From NCBI RefSeq assembly GCF_001854885.1, contig NZ_MDDV01000013.1, positions 330,627-394,626 of the forward strand: a DNA stretch of 64,000 bases, written 5' to 3'. Of the stretch, positions 26,280 to 35,342 are shown piece by piece. The notes beneath the pieces are model-generated. The model was given only the letters and a program-made list of their open reading frames with translations, made no database searches and was not told where the DNA came from. The translations under genes were made by a program, and so were the position numbers. The number at the start of each line of letters is the position of its first letter. Position 1 is the first letter of the stretch. The DNA is from Ensifer sp. LCM 4579 (GTDB lineage Bacteria; Pseudomonadota; Alphaproteobacteria; Rhizobiales; Rhizobiaceae).

Positions 26280-26287
26280 ATGATTGA
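26171..26287 (+). CDS. Possible 38-aa leader peptide overlapping the TerC-family start
   Basis: ATG AAA ATC AAT ... TGA encodes 38 residues starting MKINPMLDACALSAMRFF. Its stop overlaps the downstream ATG by 8 bases (ATG at 26280, TGA at 26285-26287), as in translational coupling. A weak GGCGGA lies upstream. No homologue recognised; it could be chance. Confidence 0.3.
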   Translation: MKINPMLDACALSAMRFFPATNLSSANATAYAGEVRHD

Positions 26288-27383
26288 GACTCATTCGAAC
26301 AAGGGTGCGCTCGACTATTTCCGGTGGGCCTTCATCTTCACGGCGATTGGTCTTCTCCTCGGGGCCTGGGTCGGTTGGCAATCGACAGGTACCATCAGCG
26401 GCACGGCAACAGTCTTCTTCATTTGCTCTGTGCTCGCCGTTCTCGAAATCTCTTTGTCTTTCGACAACGCAATCGTCAACGCCAACAAGCTCAAGGAAAT
26501 GCGGCCGGAATGGCAGCACCGGTTCCTGACTTGGGGCATCATCATCGCCGTTTTCGGCATGCGCATCGTCTTCCCGCTGCTGATCGTCGTCATCGCGGCA
26601 AATATCGGCCCGATCGAGGCGATCATCCTCGCCTCGGTGCGGCCCGAGGAATATGCCCGCATCATGCACGAGGCGCATCTGCCGATCGCAGCCTTTGGCG
26701 GCACGTTCCTCATGATGGTTGGGCTCAGCTACTTCTTCAATCAGGAGAAGGATGTGCACTGGATAGCGTGGATCGAGCGGAAGATGGCGCGATTTGCGAC
26801 GGTGAAAGGAATCGAGATCGCCTTCGTGCTCAGCTTGATTCTCGGCTTTTCAACCCTGCTCGACGCTGAGCAGGCGAATGTCTTCGTCTATGCCGGCGTC
26901 TACGGTCTGCTGACATTCCTCCTGGTGGAGGTCGTCGGCGGTCTGCTCGACGCTTCGCAGCAGACCATGAGCGCTGCGGCCAGGGGCGGCTTCGGTGCCT
27001 TCCTCTATCTGGAAGTGCTTGATGCCAGCTTCTCCTTCGACGGCGTGATCGGCGCCTTCGCCTTGACGCAGAACCTCTTCATCATCGCCATAGGACTCGG
27101 CATCGGTGCGATGTATGTCCGCTCTATGACGATCATGCTGGTGGACAAGGGAACGTTGAGCGCCTACCGCTATCTGGAACATGGGGCATTCTATGCGATC
27201 CTGATCCTCTCGGTGGTGATGTATTGCCAGACTCTGGTGCACATTCCAGAGGTCATTACCGGCCTCGGCGGCGCCGGCCTTATCGGCCTCTCGCTCTGGT
27301 CGTCGATCCGCTACAACCGGCGGCACGCGCAAGCGGAAGATGCGAGGCAAGACACTCGCGAGCGATTACATGCGGAAGCCTGA
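26280..27383 (+). CDS. TerC/DUF475-family integral membrane protein
   Basis: A 367-residue polytopic membrane protein with about nine hydrophobic helices and the family acidic motifs in membrane segments: LEISLSFDNAIVNANKLK near the start and LEVLDASFSFDGVIGAFALT later. TerC relatives are linked to metal-ion (manganese, tellurite) homeostasis. GGGGAGGTGCGCC precedes the ATG. It stands alone, followed by a U-tract terminator. Confidence 0.87.
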   Translation: MIETHSNKGALDYFRWAFIFTAIGLLLGAWVGWQSTGTISGTATVFFICSVLAVLEISLSFDNAIVNANKLKEMRPEWQHRFLTWGIIIAVFGMRIVFPLLIVVIAANIGPIEAIILASVRPEEYARIMHEAHLPIAAFGGTFLMMVGLSYFFNQEKDVHWIAWIERKMARFATVKGIEIAFVLSLILGFSTLLDAEQANVFVYAGVYGLLTFLLVEVVGGLLDASQQTMSAAARGGFGAFLYLEVLDASFSFDGVIGAFALTQNLFIIAIGLGIGAMYVRSMTIMLVDKGTLSAYRYLEHGAFYAILILSVVMYCQTLVHIPEVITGLGGAGLIGLSLWSSIRYNRRHAQAEDARQDTRERLHAEA

Positions 27384-27411
27384 GCGCAATCGCAAGCGGG
27401 AATAAATGCAG

Positions 27412-27439
27412 GGGCCGGCGACATTCCGCCGGGCCTTTT
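27412..27439 (+). terminator. Rho-independent terminator after the TerC-family gene
   Basis: GGCCGGC-acattcc-GCCGGGCC with one bulged base, followed directly by TTTTT. Lies about 30 bases after the stop. Confidence 0.65.
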
Positions 27440-27585
27440 TCCTGAGCGGATGCGCTCTGCTGATTTGCGTCAGACCGTCAGGCAATCATGAGTAAGGCAG
27501 CGAATGGCGGCGCCGCGACGCCGCGTCGCACATCCGGATTCGACTTTCCGAAGCCGCCGCCGGAAAAGGGCCAAAGTTTCGCGCG

Positions 27586-27987
27586 ATGGCGATCCCCTTG
27601 GCAGGGGAAGTGATACTTCTCCTTGCCGACACCACGAAATTGCGCGGAGGAAGGCCCTTGAATGCGAGCCGAAACGACCTAGCGTTGATTGCAGTCATGC
27701 GTCGCTATTTCGAGGCGAAAGACGAGGCGAACGCACTGAAGTTGAGGCTGGAAGCCGCCCGGAACGAGAGCGGCGACGAGATCGGTCGGTTCTACGATCT
27801 CCGCACCAACGCCCCGCACGCGGAAGACATCCTCACCTGGCACCGGCTCCGCAAGGAGATGGAAAAGTTGATGAGCCACGCCGCTCTGTGGGCAAGAGGC
27901 GGCAGCATCGAAGGTTGCGATGCCGCCAAGGAAGAGGATGCTTCCCCTACGGCCCCTTTACTGGGCGTAGACGCCGTAGCCGAGTGA
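27586..27987 (+). CDS. Hypothetical 133-aa helical protein
   Basis: A charged, helix-rich protein (RRYFEAKDEANALKLRLEAARNESGDEIGRFYDL) with no recognised family. No clear ribosome binding site precedes the ATG, so the start is uncertain. Codon composition looks coding and no better frame competes. Confidence 0.5.
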   Translation: MAIPLAGEVILLLADTTKLRGGRPLNASRNDLALIAVMRRYFEAKDEANALKLRLEAARNESGDEIGRFYDLRTNAPHAEDILTWHRLRKEMEKLMSHAALWARGGSIEGCDAAKEEDASPTAPLLGVDAVAE

Positions 27988-28009
27988 ATTGCGGCGCGGC
28001 CGGGCTGCC

Positions 28010-28759
28010 CTATCGACTCAAGACGGCGCGAAGATCTTCGACAACCGGCAGCGCAGCGATGACCATCAGCGGCGCGGCGAGGAAAAGTGCCGCGGCCATG
28101 CCGCATGCGCCAAAGAATATTGCACCGCAAACGCCGCCTGCCAGAAAGAGGCCTATCAGCGACGTCAGCAGCCTCAGCTTTTGACGGTCGGCTCGCACGG
28201 GTGCTCGGTCCCCTCCGGGCGTGCCGCCATTCCAATAGAGGAGCTTGCCGAGCTCGATGCCCGCGTCGGTGACGAGACCGGTCACGTGGGTCGTTCGGAT
28301 TCGGGCGCCCGAAAGCTTGGTGATGATGGCATTCTGGAGGCCCATGATGAAGCATAGCAACGCAATGGTCGCCGAGACGATGACGTCTTCCTGCGAATCG
28401 ACAAAGGGGCCGATCGCTGCAAATCCGATAAGCAGGAGCGCCTCGACCATCAGGGGCAGTGCGTATTCCGCCTGCAACTCCAAGCGCCGTCCCCAATTGA
28501 TGAGAATCGCGGAGATAGCCGCGCCGGCGACAAATGATGCCAGTGCCACAAGCCCGGCTATGACCAGCGCTAAGTTGCCGAGCACGATATTGTCGGCAAT
28601 CGCCGAAACGACGCCCGACATGTGCGACGTATAATGCTGCACGGCCATGAAGCCGCCGGCGTTGGCGGCGCCCGCAACGAATGTCAGATAGAAAGCCAGA
28701 TGCCGGTCTGTCGCTGCGTTGCGCTCTTTTGCGGTGAGATTCCTCAGATATTGCCTCAT
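28010..28759 (-). CDS. YoaK/DUF1275-family membrane protein
   Basis: A 249-residue, six-helix membrane protein of the DUF1275 family, recognised from LTFVAGAANAGGFMAVQHYTSHMSG and the later CFIMGLQNAIITKLSGARIRTTHVTG. Function unknown. The start at MRQYLRNL is preferred over a 40-residue extension of non-conserved sequence. Confidence 0.85.
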   Translation of the reverse strand: MRQYLRNLTAKERNAATDRHLAFYLTFVAGAANAGGFMAVQHYTSHMSGVVSAIADNIVLGNLALVIAGLVALASFVAGAAISAILINWGRRLELQAEYALPLMVEALLLIGFAAIGPFVDSQEDVIVSATIALLCFIMGLQNAIITKLSGARIRTTHVTGLVTDAGIELGKLLYWNGGTPGGDRAPVRADRQKLRLLTSLIGLFLAGGVCGAIFFGACGMAAALFLAAPLMVIAALPVVEDLRAVLSR

Positions 28760-29136
28760 CGGCCGCCGATCTCGTGTAGGTGTTTCAGTGTTGCAAGTAG
28801 AAGATGCAGAATTTCTGCTATAGTTAAATCGACCGTGTCCGCCGCCGGACTTTTCGGCATGTCGGTAACAACTTGGCAACTCCGGACGGAGAAGCTGCAG
28901 AGGCCGGCGGGAAGCCGCAGGTTCGGCGCGGTCAAGGCAAAAGGATGGTGGTCAACCGGGAACCTTTCCATAAACCGCTGGCTTCAGGTAGACAACTCCC
29001 CTCCCACCGGCCCATTGGCAGCAGCCGGCATAGTCAACGAGACCAAGCATGAACGAGCACAGCAGAACTTCGACGCGCGTCTGCCGGAATCCACTGGAAA
29101 GGTCCGCACCGTTCACCGACTGCGTCGACAGGGAGA
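28760..29136. other. Divergent intergenic region ahead of the type I exporter
   Basis: 377 bases between the DUF1275 gene and prsD. An AT-richer patch (ctatagttaaatcg) near 28820 could hold a promoter. The open frame across it has no ribosome binding site and no recognisable product. Confidence 0.45.
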
Positions 29137-30897
29137 ATGCAGCCAGTGCCCGAGCCTAGTTCGAACGGCAGGAACATCGATCCCGCCTCCGCCCTTCGCG
29201 ATTGCCGAACGGCTTTCATCGGCGTCGGCGTTGCCAGTGCGCTCATCAATATCCTCTATCTGACCGGCTCGTTCTTCATGCTCGAAGTCTATGATCGGGT
29301 CCTGCCGAGCCGAAGCATTCCCACGCTGATCGCCCTCAGCCTACTCGCCTTGCTGCTTTACGGCTTCCAAGGCGTCTTCGAACTGATCCGCGGGCGCATG
29401 CTGGTGCGCATCGCCGGGGCGCTCGACGAAAGCCTCAGCGCCCGCATTTATCGGGCGCTCGTCAAGGCGCCGCTGAAGCTACGGATGCAAGGGGACGGCC
29501 TCCAGGCGCTCCGCGACTTCGAACAGGTCCGCTCCTTCCTTTCGAGTGCCGGGCCGGCGGCGCTGTTCGACCTGCCGTGGCTGCCCTTCTATGTCGCGAT
29601 CTGCTTTCTGTTCCACCCGGTGATCGGCTATGTCGCGATCTGCGGCGGCCTCATCCTGACGGTTCTGACCTATCTCACCAATCGCAACACGCAGGCGCCT
29701 TCCAGGAAGGCATCCGAGGCGGGAGGTCTTCGCAACGCCTTTGCCCAGGCCTCGCAGCGCAATGCCGAAGTCGTCCAGGCCATGGGCATGACCGGTCGGC
29801 TGACGAGCCTCTGGGACGAACGCAACTCGGAGTTCCGTGACCAGAACAGGCGCACTTCCGACATAGGCAACGGTTACGGCGCGCTCTCGAAAGTTTTCCG
29901 CATGGCGCTGCAGTCCGGCGTGCTGGCGGCGGGCGCCGTACTCGTCATCGAGGGCGAGGCCTCGCCCGGCATCATCATCGCAGGCTCAATCCTGACCGCC
30001 CGGGCGCTCGCCCCGGTGGAACTCGCGATCGGCAATTGGCGCGGCCTCGTCTCGGCACGCCAAAGCTGGCAGCGACTAAAGGACCTGCTGAGTGCGCTGC
30101 CGGAAAGGGACGCGCCGCTGGGACTGCCCGGTCCTCGGGAACGCCTGAGCGTGGAGGCATTGGCGAGCGGTCCGCCGGCGGCACAACGCCTGATCTTCAC
30201 CGATGTCGGTTTCACCGTCGATGCCGGCAGCGCGCTTGGCGTCATCGGCCCGAGCGGTTCCGGAAAATCGTCGCTGGCACGGGCCCTGATCGGCGTCTGG
30301 CCCGCCTATCGCGGCTCTGTTCGCCTCGATGGGGCGGCGCTCGACCAATGGGACAGCGACGCGCTCGGCAGGCACATCGGATACCTGCCGCAGGACGTCG
30401 AGCTCTTCGCTGGAACCGTGGCGCAGAACATCTGCCGGTTCGCCGCGGATGCGAAGTCCGAAGCGATCGTCGCTGCCGCCAAGGCCGCGCGGGTCAACGA
30501 CCTGATCCTCCGAATCCCGAACGGATACGACGCCGAGATCGGCGAGGGCGGTGTCGCCCTTTCCGCCGGCCAACGCCAGCGCGTCGCGCTTGCGAGAGCC
30601 CTCTATGGCGATCCCTTCCTGGTGGTGCTCGACGAGCCAAATTCCAATCTCGACGCGGAAGGGGAGCAGGCTTTGAGCGAGGCGATCATGAACGTGCGGG
30701 CGCGGGGCGGCATCGTCGTCGTCATCGCCCACAGGCCGAGCGCCCTTGCCAGCACCGATCTCGTTTTGATGATGCATGAGGGGCGCATGCAGGCTTTTGG
30801 CCCGAAGGAGGAGGTATTGAGCAAGGTGCTTCGGCCGCAACCCGTGGCCTCATCGCGGTTCAAGGTCGCGGCGGAAGGCCAGGAGGCGGCGCAATGA
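29137..30897 (+). CDS. prsD: Type I secretion ABC transporter (PrsD-like)
   Basis: A 586-residue ABC exporter with fused membrane and ATPase domains. About six N-terminal helices form the transmembrane half (GVASALINILYLTGSFFMLEVYDRV opens it). The ATPase half has Walker A GPSGSGKSS, signature LSAGQRQRVALARALYG and Walker B VVLDEPNSNLD. With the membrane fusion protein that overlaps its end by 4 bases and an outer-membrane TolC from elsewhere, it would form a type I secretion system. In S. meliloti PrsDE exports glycanases and other RTX proteins. Confidence 0.92.
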   Translation: MQPVPEPSSNGRNIDPASALRDCRTAFIGVGVASALINILYLTGSFFMLEVYDRVLPSRSIPTLIALSLLALLLYGFQGVFELIRGRMLVRIAGALDESLSARIYRALVKAPLKLRMQGDGLQALRDFEQVRSFLSSAGPAALFDLPWLPFYVAICFLFHPVIGYVAICGGLILTVLTYLTNRNTQAPSRKASEAGGLRNAFAQASQRNAEVVQAMGMTGRLTSLWDERNSEFRDQNRRTSDIGNGYGALSKVFRMALQSGVLAAGAVLVIEGEASPGIIIAGSILTARALAPVELAIGNWRGLVSARQSWQRLKDLLSALPERDAPLGLPGPRERLSVEALASGPPAAQRLIFTDVGFTVDAGSALGVIGPSGSGKSSLARALIGVWPAYRGSVRLDGAALDQWDSDALGRHIGYLPQDVELFAGTVAQNICRFAADAKSEAIVAAAKAARVNDLILRIPNGYDAEIGEGGVALSAGQRQRVALARALYGDPFLVVLDEPNSNLDAEGEQALSEAIMNVRARGGIVVVIAHRPSALASTDLVLMMHEGRMQAFGPKEEVLSKVLRPQPVASSRFKVAAEGQEAAQ

Positions 30898-32207
30898 GCG
30901 AGCGCAAGGAACAGATGAGTGCGCGGCGCTCGCTCGGGCGGCACCTGGTCGGGGTCTCCGTCCTTGCGTTCGCCCTCGTCGCCGGCGTCGGCGGCTGGGC
31001 TGCGACCACGGAACTTTCGAGCGCGATCGTCGCCGGTGGCGTCGTCGTGGTCGACGACAACGTCAAGAAGGTCCAGCACCTGACGGGCGGCATTGTCGGC
31101 GAACTCAAGGTCAAGGAGGGCGACCGCGTCGAAGCCGGACAAGTGCTGATCCGCCTCGACGGGACCACGGTTCGCGCCAACCTGGCGATCGTCGAAGGCA
31201 CGCTGGCGCAGCTTTATGCGCGTCGCGCGCGGCTTCAGGCCGAGCGCGTCGGCGCGCCGGACTTCGAGATCCACGAGGATCTCGAGAGTTTCCTTTCCGG
31301 GGTGGCGGCGGCAAAACTCGCCGACGGTGAGAAGAGGCTCTTCGCAAGCCGCCGCTCCGCGCTGAGCGGAATGAAGAGCCAGCTCGCGTCGAGAAAGGCG
31401 CAGCTTGCCGATGAGATCGAAGGGCTGACCGTTCAGCTGAAGGCGATCGAGGATGCACTGAGGCTCATCGAGGAGGAACTGACGGGCGTCGATTCCCTCT
31501 ACGGCCAGGGGCTGGTGCCGATGCAGCGCGTGACGAGCCTTAAACGGCAGCGCGCGGAACTCGAGGGCGAACGCGGGCGCCACATCGCCGGGCGTGCCCA
31601 GGCGCGTGGGAAATCGAGCGAAATCGACCTGCAGATCCTGCAACTCGACGAAGACCGCCGCACCGAGATTTCCAAGGAGCTGACGGATGTCGAGGCGAAG
31701 ATCGCAGAATATGAGGAGCGCCGCACGGCCGCGACCGACCAATTGCGACGGCTTGACATCACCGCGCCGCTCTCCGGCCGGGTCTACCAGCTCGCCATCC
31801 ATACCGTGAACGGCGTGGTCAATCCCGGCGAGACGCTGATGCTTGTCGTGCCGGAGGCGGACGACCTCACTGTGGAGGCGCGCATCGCTCCTAAGGATAT
31901 CGACCAGGTTCAGGTCGGCCAGCCGGTCGAAATCCGTTTCAGCGCCTTCAATCAACGAACGACGCCTGAAGTCGAGGCCGAGGTCGTGACCGTGGCGCCG
32001 GATCTCGTGACGGACGAGCGCAGCGGCGCCAGCTACTATCCGTTGCGCATCCGTCCGAAACCTGAAAGCCTGGCCAGGCTGGCCGGACTGTCTCTTTATC
32101 CGGGCATGCCTGCGGAGGTGTTCATCAAGATCGCCGACCGCACGGTCATCTCCTACTTGACGAAGCCGCTGACGGACCAAATGCGGCACGCATTCCGCGA
32201 GGACTGA
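30894..32207 (+). CDS. prsE: Type I secretion membrane fusion protein (PrsE-like, HlyD family)
   Basis: A 437-residue HlyD-family adaptor. One N-terminal transmembrane helix (LAFALVAGVGGWAAT) is followed by the lipoyl/barrel start VVDDNVKKVQHLTGGIVGELKVKEGDRVEAGQ, a long coiled-coil hairpin of about 200 residues, and the family C-terminus DITAPLSGRVYQLAIHTVNGVVNPGETLM. It links PrsD in the inner membrane to TolC. It starts inside the end of prsD (ATGA-type overlap), so the two are translationally coupled. Confidence 0.92.
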   Translation: MSERKEQMSARRSLGRHLVGVSVLAFALVAGVGGWAATTELSSAIVAGGVVVVDDNVKKVQHLTGGIVGELKVKEGDRVEAGQVLIRLDGTTVRANLAIVEGTLAQLYARRARLQAERVGAPDFEIHEDLESFLSGVAAAKLADGEKRLFASRRSALSGMKSQLASRKAQLADEIEGLTVQLKAIEDALRLIEEELTGVDSLYGQGLVPMQRVTSLKRQRAELEGERGRHIAGRAQARGKSSEIDLQILQLDEDRRTEISKELTDVEAKIAEYEERRTAATDQLRRLDITAPLSGRVYQLAIHTVNGVVNPGETLMLVVPEADDLTVEARIAPKDIDQVQVGQPVEIRFSAFNQRTTPEVEAEVVTVAPDLVTDERSGASYYPLRIRPKPESLARLAGLSLYPGMPAEVFIKIADRTVISYLTKPLTDQMRHAFRED

Positions 32208-32433
32208 GAAGCCTCACTGCCGACGCTTATCTCGATCGTGATTGCCTCACGCCGAGGCGACCCCGCCGGTACGCAGCTCTGTTGGTGCCGCCTCGCGAGT
32301 TTCGGCTGAAATCTGACGGTTTAATGCCGGAAGGGCACTTTCGTGATTGGACTTCGCGGCCGGTTGGAGTCACGCTAAGTAGGCCTATGAGGCTGAAAAG
32401 GGGGACCAACTATCGTCTGAGTAGGAGGTCACA

Positions 32434-32871
32434 ATGAAGCACCATGCAATCGACGAACTGCAAATCGTCGCCGAGGTCAATCACGACTTTCCCCGTCGGG
32501 CTTTGTCGCGCAGCGAGCGTCTAGAGCGCTGGGCAGAGCTTCTGGAGCAGAACCCTCAGAGACGGCTTTCGACGCTGCACGAGACCGAGTATCAGCCGGC
32601 ACGCGTTCGCGCGACCATGCGCGGCGACGGTACGCCGATCTCCGTAGCGTTCGAAGATCCCGTTCTGCGGGCGGCTGGGCTGGATAATGATAGCTACGGC
32701 GAGGCGAAGCGGTTCTTCGAGTTGAGCGACGAGCAATTGCACAAGGTTATCTGCTATTGCCATTTCGGTGCGACGGTTAATGCATCGACCGCAGCGCGTC
32801 ACATCCGCACGATGCTGGTCGAGAAACAGCCGGGCCTGTTCGCTCGCCTGCGCCAGATATTCCTCGGCTAA
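32434..32871 (+). CDS. Hypothetical protein (145 aa)
   Basis: A soluble protein starting after a strong GTAGGAGGTCACA. The N-terminal part (RRALSRSERLERWAELLEQNPQRRLSTLHETEY) and the C-terminal EKQPGLFARLRQIF are recognisable as conserved-looking, but I cannot name a family. The same frame stays open for 55 codons past the TAA, with coding-like composition. Confidence 0.65.
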   Translation: MKHHAIDELQIVAEVNHDFPRRALSRSERLERWAELLEQNPQRRLSTLHETEYQPARVRATMRGDGTPISVAFEDPVLRAAGLDNDSYGEAKRFFELSDEQLHKVICYCHFGATVNASTAARHIRTMLVEKQPGLFARLRQIFLG

Positions 32872-33265
32872 GCTGGCGGCGTCTACAGGCAGGTGGTCAA
32901 GGCGGCGACCAAGTCGGCCGCGGCGAAACTCTTTGCGAGCCATTCGACCGAGGATGACCTCTGCCCGGACAGCGTCATAGCGGGGGAGGCACTTCGTCGC
33001 TACAGCGCCGGTGCCTCAGAGGCACGCGGTCTGCGGTAGCGGCGAAGTGTAGTACTGCGCCAAGTAGCGTATAGCGCTTGAGGCGCGCGGCAAGTCGGCT
33101 GCGGCAGTGGCGCCTGCTTTCCTATATCATGGATGCTCAAGTTCAGGTGTTCGTCGCCTCTTTTGATCGGGAGGCGAGTACTCCGCGTGTGACCGCTTTG
33201 CAAATCGGGTTGATTCGGGCCTCGGATCACACGATCTTCATGTGACATGAATGCGGAGGCTTTCG
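32872..33265. other. Gene-free stretch with an in-frame open tail
   Basis: 394 bases. The first half continues the preceding reading frame past its stop to a TAG at 33037-33039 (AGGVYRQVVKAATKS... ending EARGLR), which may be a remnant of a longer protein. A GTGCCTC/GAGGCAC inverted repeat lies near 33011-33025. The rest holds the promoter region of the alkyltransferase gene; nothing else seen. Confidence 0.4.
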
Positions 33266-33829
33266 ATGCATGAGCAAGCGCACCACTATTGCGTCTTCGA
33301 AACCGCCGGCGGATTCTGCGGCATCGCCTGGAGCGGGCGCGGCATCACCCGCTTTCAGCTGCCGACGAAAACCGCGGCCATGACCGAACGGCTGCTGTTG
33401 CGCCGCCTTGCCAAGGGCGAACCGCACGCGCCGCCGCCCAGGGTGCAGGAAGCGATCGCTGCCGTCCGACGCTATTTCGACGGGAGCGAGACGGATTTTT
33501 CCGCAGTCGATCTCGACCTCGAAGGGCAGGACGCTTTCTTCGTGAAAGTCTATGCGGCGGCGCGACAGATCCCATGGGGGCATACCACCACCTATGGGGC
33601 GTTGGCGAAGGGCCTCGGAGGCGGCCCCGAGACCGCGCGGGATGTCGGCCAGGCGATGGCCGGAAATCCGGTAGCCCTGATCATCCCCTGCCATCGCGTG
33701 CTGGCCGCCGGCGGCAAGATCGGCGGCTTCTCGGCGCCCGGCGGGGCGTCCGCCAAGCTGCGCATGCTCGAACTGGAAGGCGTTCATCTGAACGCGCCGG
33801 AACCCGCTCAGCGGTCCCTGTCATTTTGA
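33266..33829 (+). CDS. ogt: Methylated-DNA--protein-cysteine methyltransferase
   Basis: A 187-residue DNA repair alkyltransferase that moves alkyl groups from O6-alkylguanine to its own cysteine. The active-site PCHRV follows IPWGHTTTYGALA and GNPVALII. The ATG at 33266 has GGAGG 7 bases upstream; the ATG at 33251 has none. Monocistronic or read with the cyclase 80 bases downstream. Confidence 0.92.
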   Translation: MHEQAHHYCVFETAGGFCGIAWSGRGITRFQLPTKTAAMTERLLLRRLAKGEPHAPPPRVQEAIAAVRRYFDGSETDFSAVDLDLEGQDAFFVKVYAAARQIPWGHTTTYGALAKGLGGGPETARDVGQAMAGNPVALIIPCHRVLAAGGKIGGFSAPGGASAKLRMLELEGVHLNAPEPAQRSLSF

Positions 33830-33909
33830 ACGATGGCAGATTGTGCCCGGCTGCGGCGTCGTGCATGCTTGTATATATCGGCTTAAGGATGCCGCAAGTG
33901 GAGGTTGCT

Positions 33910-35139
33910 ATGCGATCTTTATCGGATGCACTTCTGAATTCAACCGACGGCAGTGAAGGAAAGTGGCCTGTCCAGCGGCGGCACGTCCTGGATTGGCTGG
34001 TGAACGAGACGCGTAGCGAGCGTTACATCGACAATATCTTCGTCGAGATATGCCGGAAACTGGCGGAGGCCGGTGTGCCGGTCGCCCGCGCGACGTTGCA
34101 TTTCCGGATTCATCATCCACAATGGATAGGCGCGCGGATCCTGTGGCGGAAGGGATTGTCCGAAGCCGAAATCGATCTCTACAATTACGGGATTGAGGAC
34201 AGCTCGCAATACCTGAACAGCCCCCTCTACGAGATCAACAACGGAGCGTCCGAGGTGCGGCACTATCTCGACGATTCCTCCGGCGATGGAGCGGAATACG
34301 CGCTTTACGACGATCTGCGGGCTGAGGGCATCACCGAGTACATCGCCTGGCCGCTGGAGCACACGCTCGGCAAACAGCACGTCATCACCTTCGCCAGCGA
34401 CAGGCAAGGCGGCTTTCGCCCGGGCGACATCGAACTCTTCAAGGACGTGTTGCCGGCCTTGGCGCTCGTCAGCGAGATCAGGCTGAAGAACCGACTCGCG
34501 CGTACGCTTCTCGAAACCTATGTCGGGCCGCATGCGAGCGAACAGATTCTGGCGGGGGCGACGACGCGTGGCAGTGGCGTGACGGTTGGCGCCGCCATTC
34601 TGATCTGCGACCTGCGCGATTTCACCAGATTGTCGGATCTTTGGCCGCGCGACGACGTGATCGACCTGTTGAACGGCTATTTCGACGCCATGTCGGAACC
34701 GATCGAGCGCCATGGCGGCGAGATTCTGAAGTTCATGGGCGACGGGCTCCTGGCGATCTTCCCGCTCAGTGACCCGTGCGCCTGCAGCAACTTGCTCGGC
34801 GCCATCGCGGAAGCGCAGGCAGCTTTGGCCGAGTTTAACGAGGAGAACCTGCGCAAAGGTCGCGAGCCGCTCGGCTACGGCATCGGCGTCCATGTGGGGG
34901 ACGTGATGTATGGCAATATCGGCTCGCGCAAGCGCCTCGACTTCACCGTCATAGGACCCGCGGTCAACGTCGCCTCGCGTCTCGAGAGCCTGACCAAGGA
35001 ACTCAAGCGTCCGGTTCTTCTTTCACGCGCCTTCGTCGAAAGGGCGGGATGCGCCGCACAGATGGAAAGTCTCGGCTCCCATGCCTTGCGCGGACTCGAC
35101 CACCCGGTCGACGTCTTTGCCTTTTCCGGCAGAAGATAG
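33910..35139 (+). CDS. Class III adenylate/guanylate cyclase
   Basis: A 409-residue cyclase. The C-terminal catalytic domain (about residues 220-405) begins AAILICDLRDFTRLSDLW, with the metal-binding Asp in CDLRDF and the second metal site in KFMGDGLLAIFP. The substrate-proximal GSRKRLDFTVIGPAVNVASRLE follows. The N-terminal 200 residues form a sensor-like region of the type seen in many rhizobial cyclases, with no transmembrane segment. Strong GTGGAGG precedes the ATG at 33910. It probably makes cAMP; the stimulus is unknown. Confidence 0.9.
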   Translation: MRSLSDALLNSTDGSEGKWPVQRRHVLDWLVNETRSERYIDNIFVEICRKLAEAGVPVARATLHFRIHHPQWIGARILWRKGLSEAEIDLYNYGIEDSSQYLNSPLYEINNGASEVRHYLDDSSGDGAEYALYDDLRAEGITEYIAWPLEHTLGKQHVITFASDRQGGFRPGDIELFKDVLPALALVSEIRLKNRLARTLLETYVGPHASEQILAGATTRGSGVTVGAAILICDLRDFTRLSDLWPRDDVIDLLNGYFDAMSEPIERHGGEILKFMGDGLLAIFPLSDPCACSNLLGAIAEAQAALAEFNEENLRKGREPLGYGIGVHVGDVMYGNIGSRKRLDFTVIGPAVNVASRLESLTKELKRPVLLSRAFVERAGCAAQMESLGSHALRGLDHPVDVFAFSGRR

Positions 35140-35342
35140 CGTGAGGCCTCCGTTCCGGATGGTGACCCGCTTTGTCCGATTCCGAAATCGCCGCCCTGTC
35201 GGGTGCTGCCGCACGCTTCGATCGATTCCGGCGCGGTCGACATCCCGAAAGCTGCTGCGACTGCGCAAAACCGCTTTACATCCACGGCACTGTTTGATTT
35301 GTCAGACACAGTCATTCGTCACATTTGCCGGGGAGAAGCTGG

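Noticed and set aside
30603-32189. A 528-codon minus-strand frame across prsD/prsE
   Set aside because: Antisense shadow of two clear type I secretion genes; no motif and no ribosome binding site.
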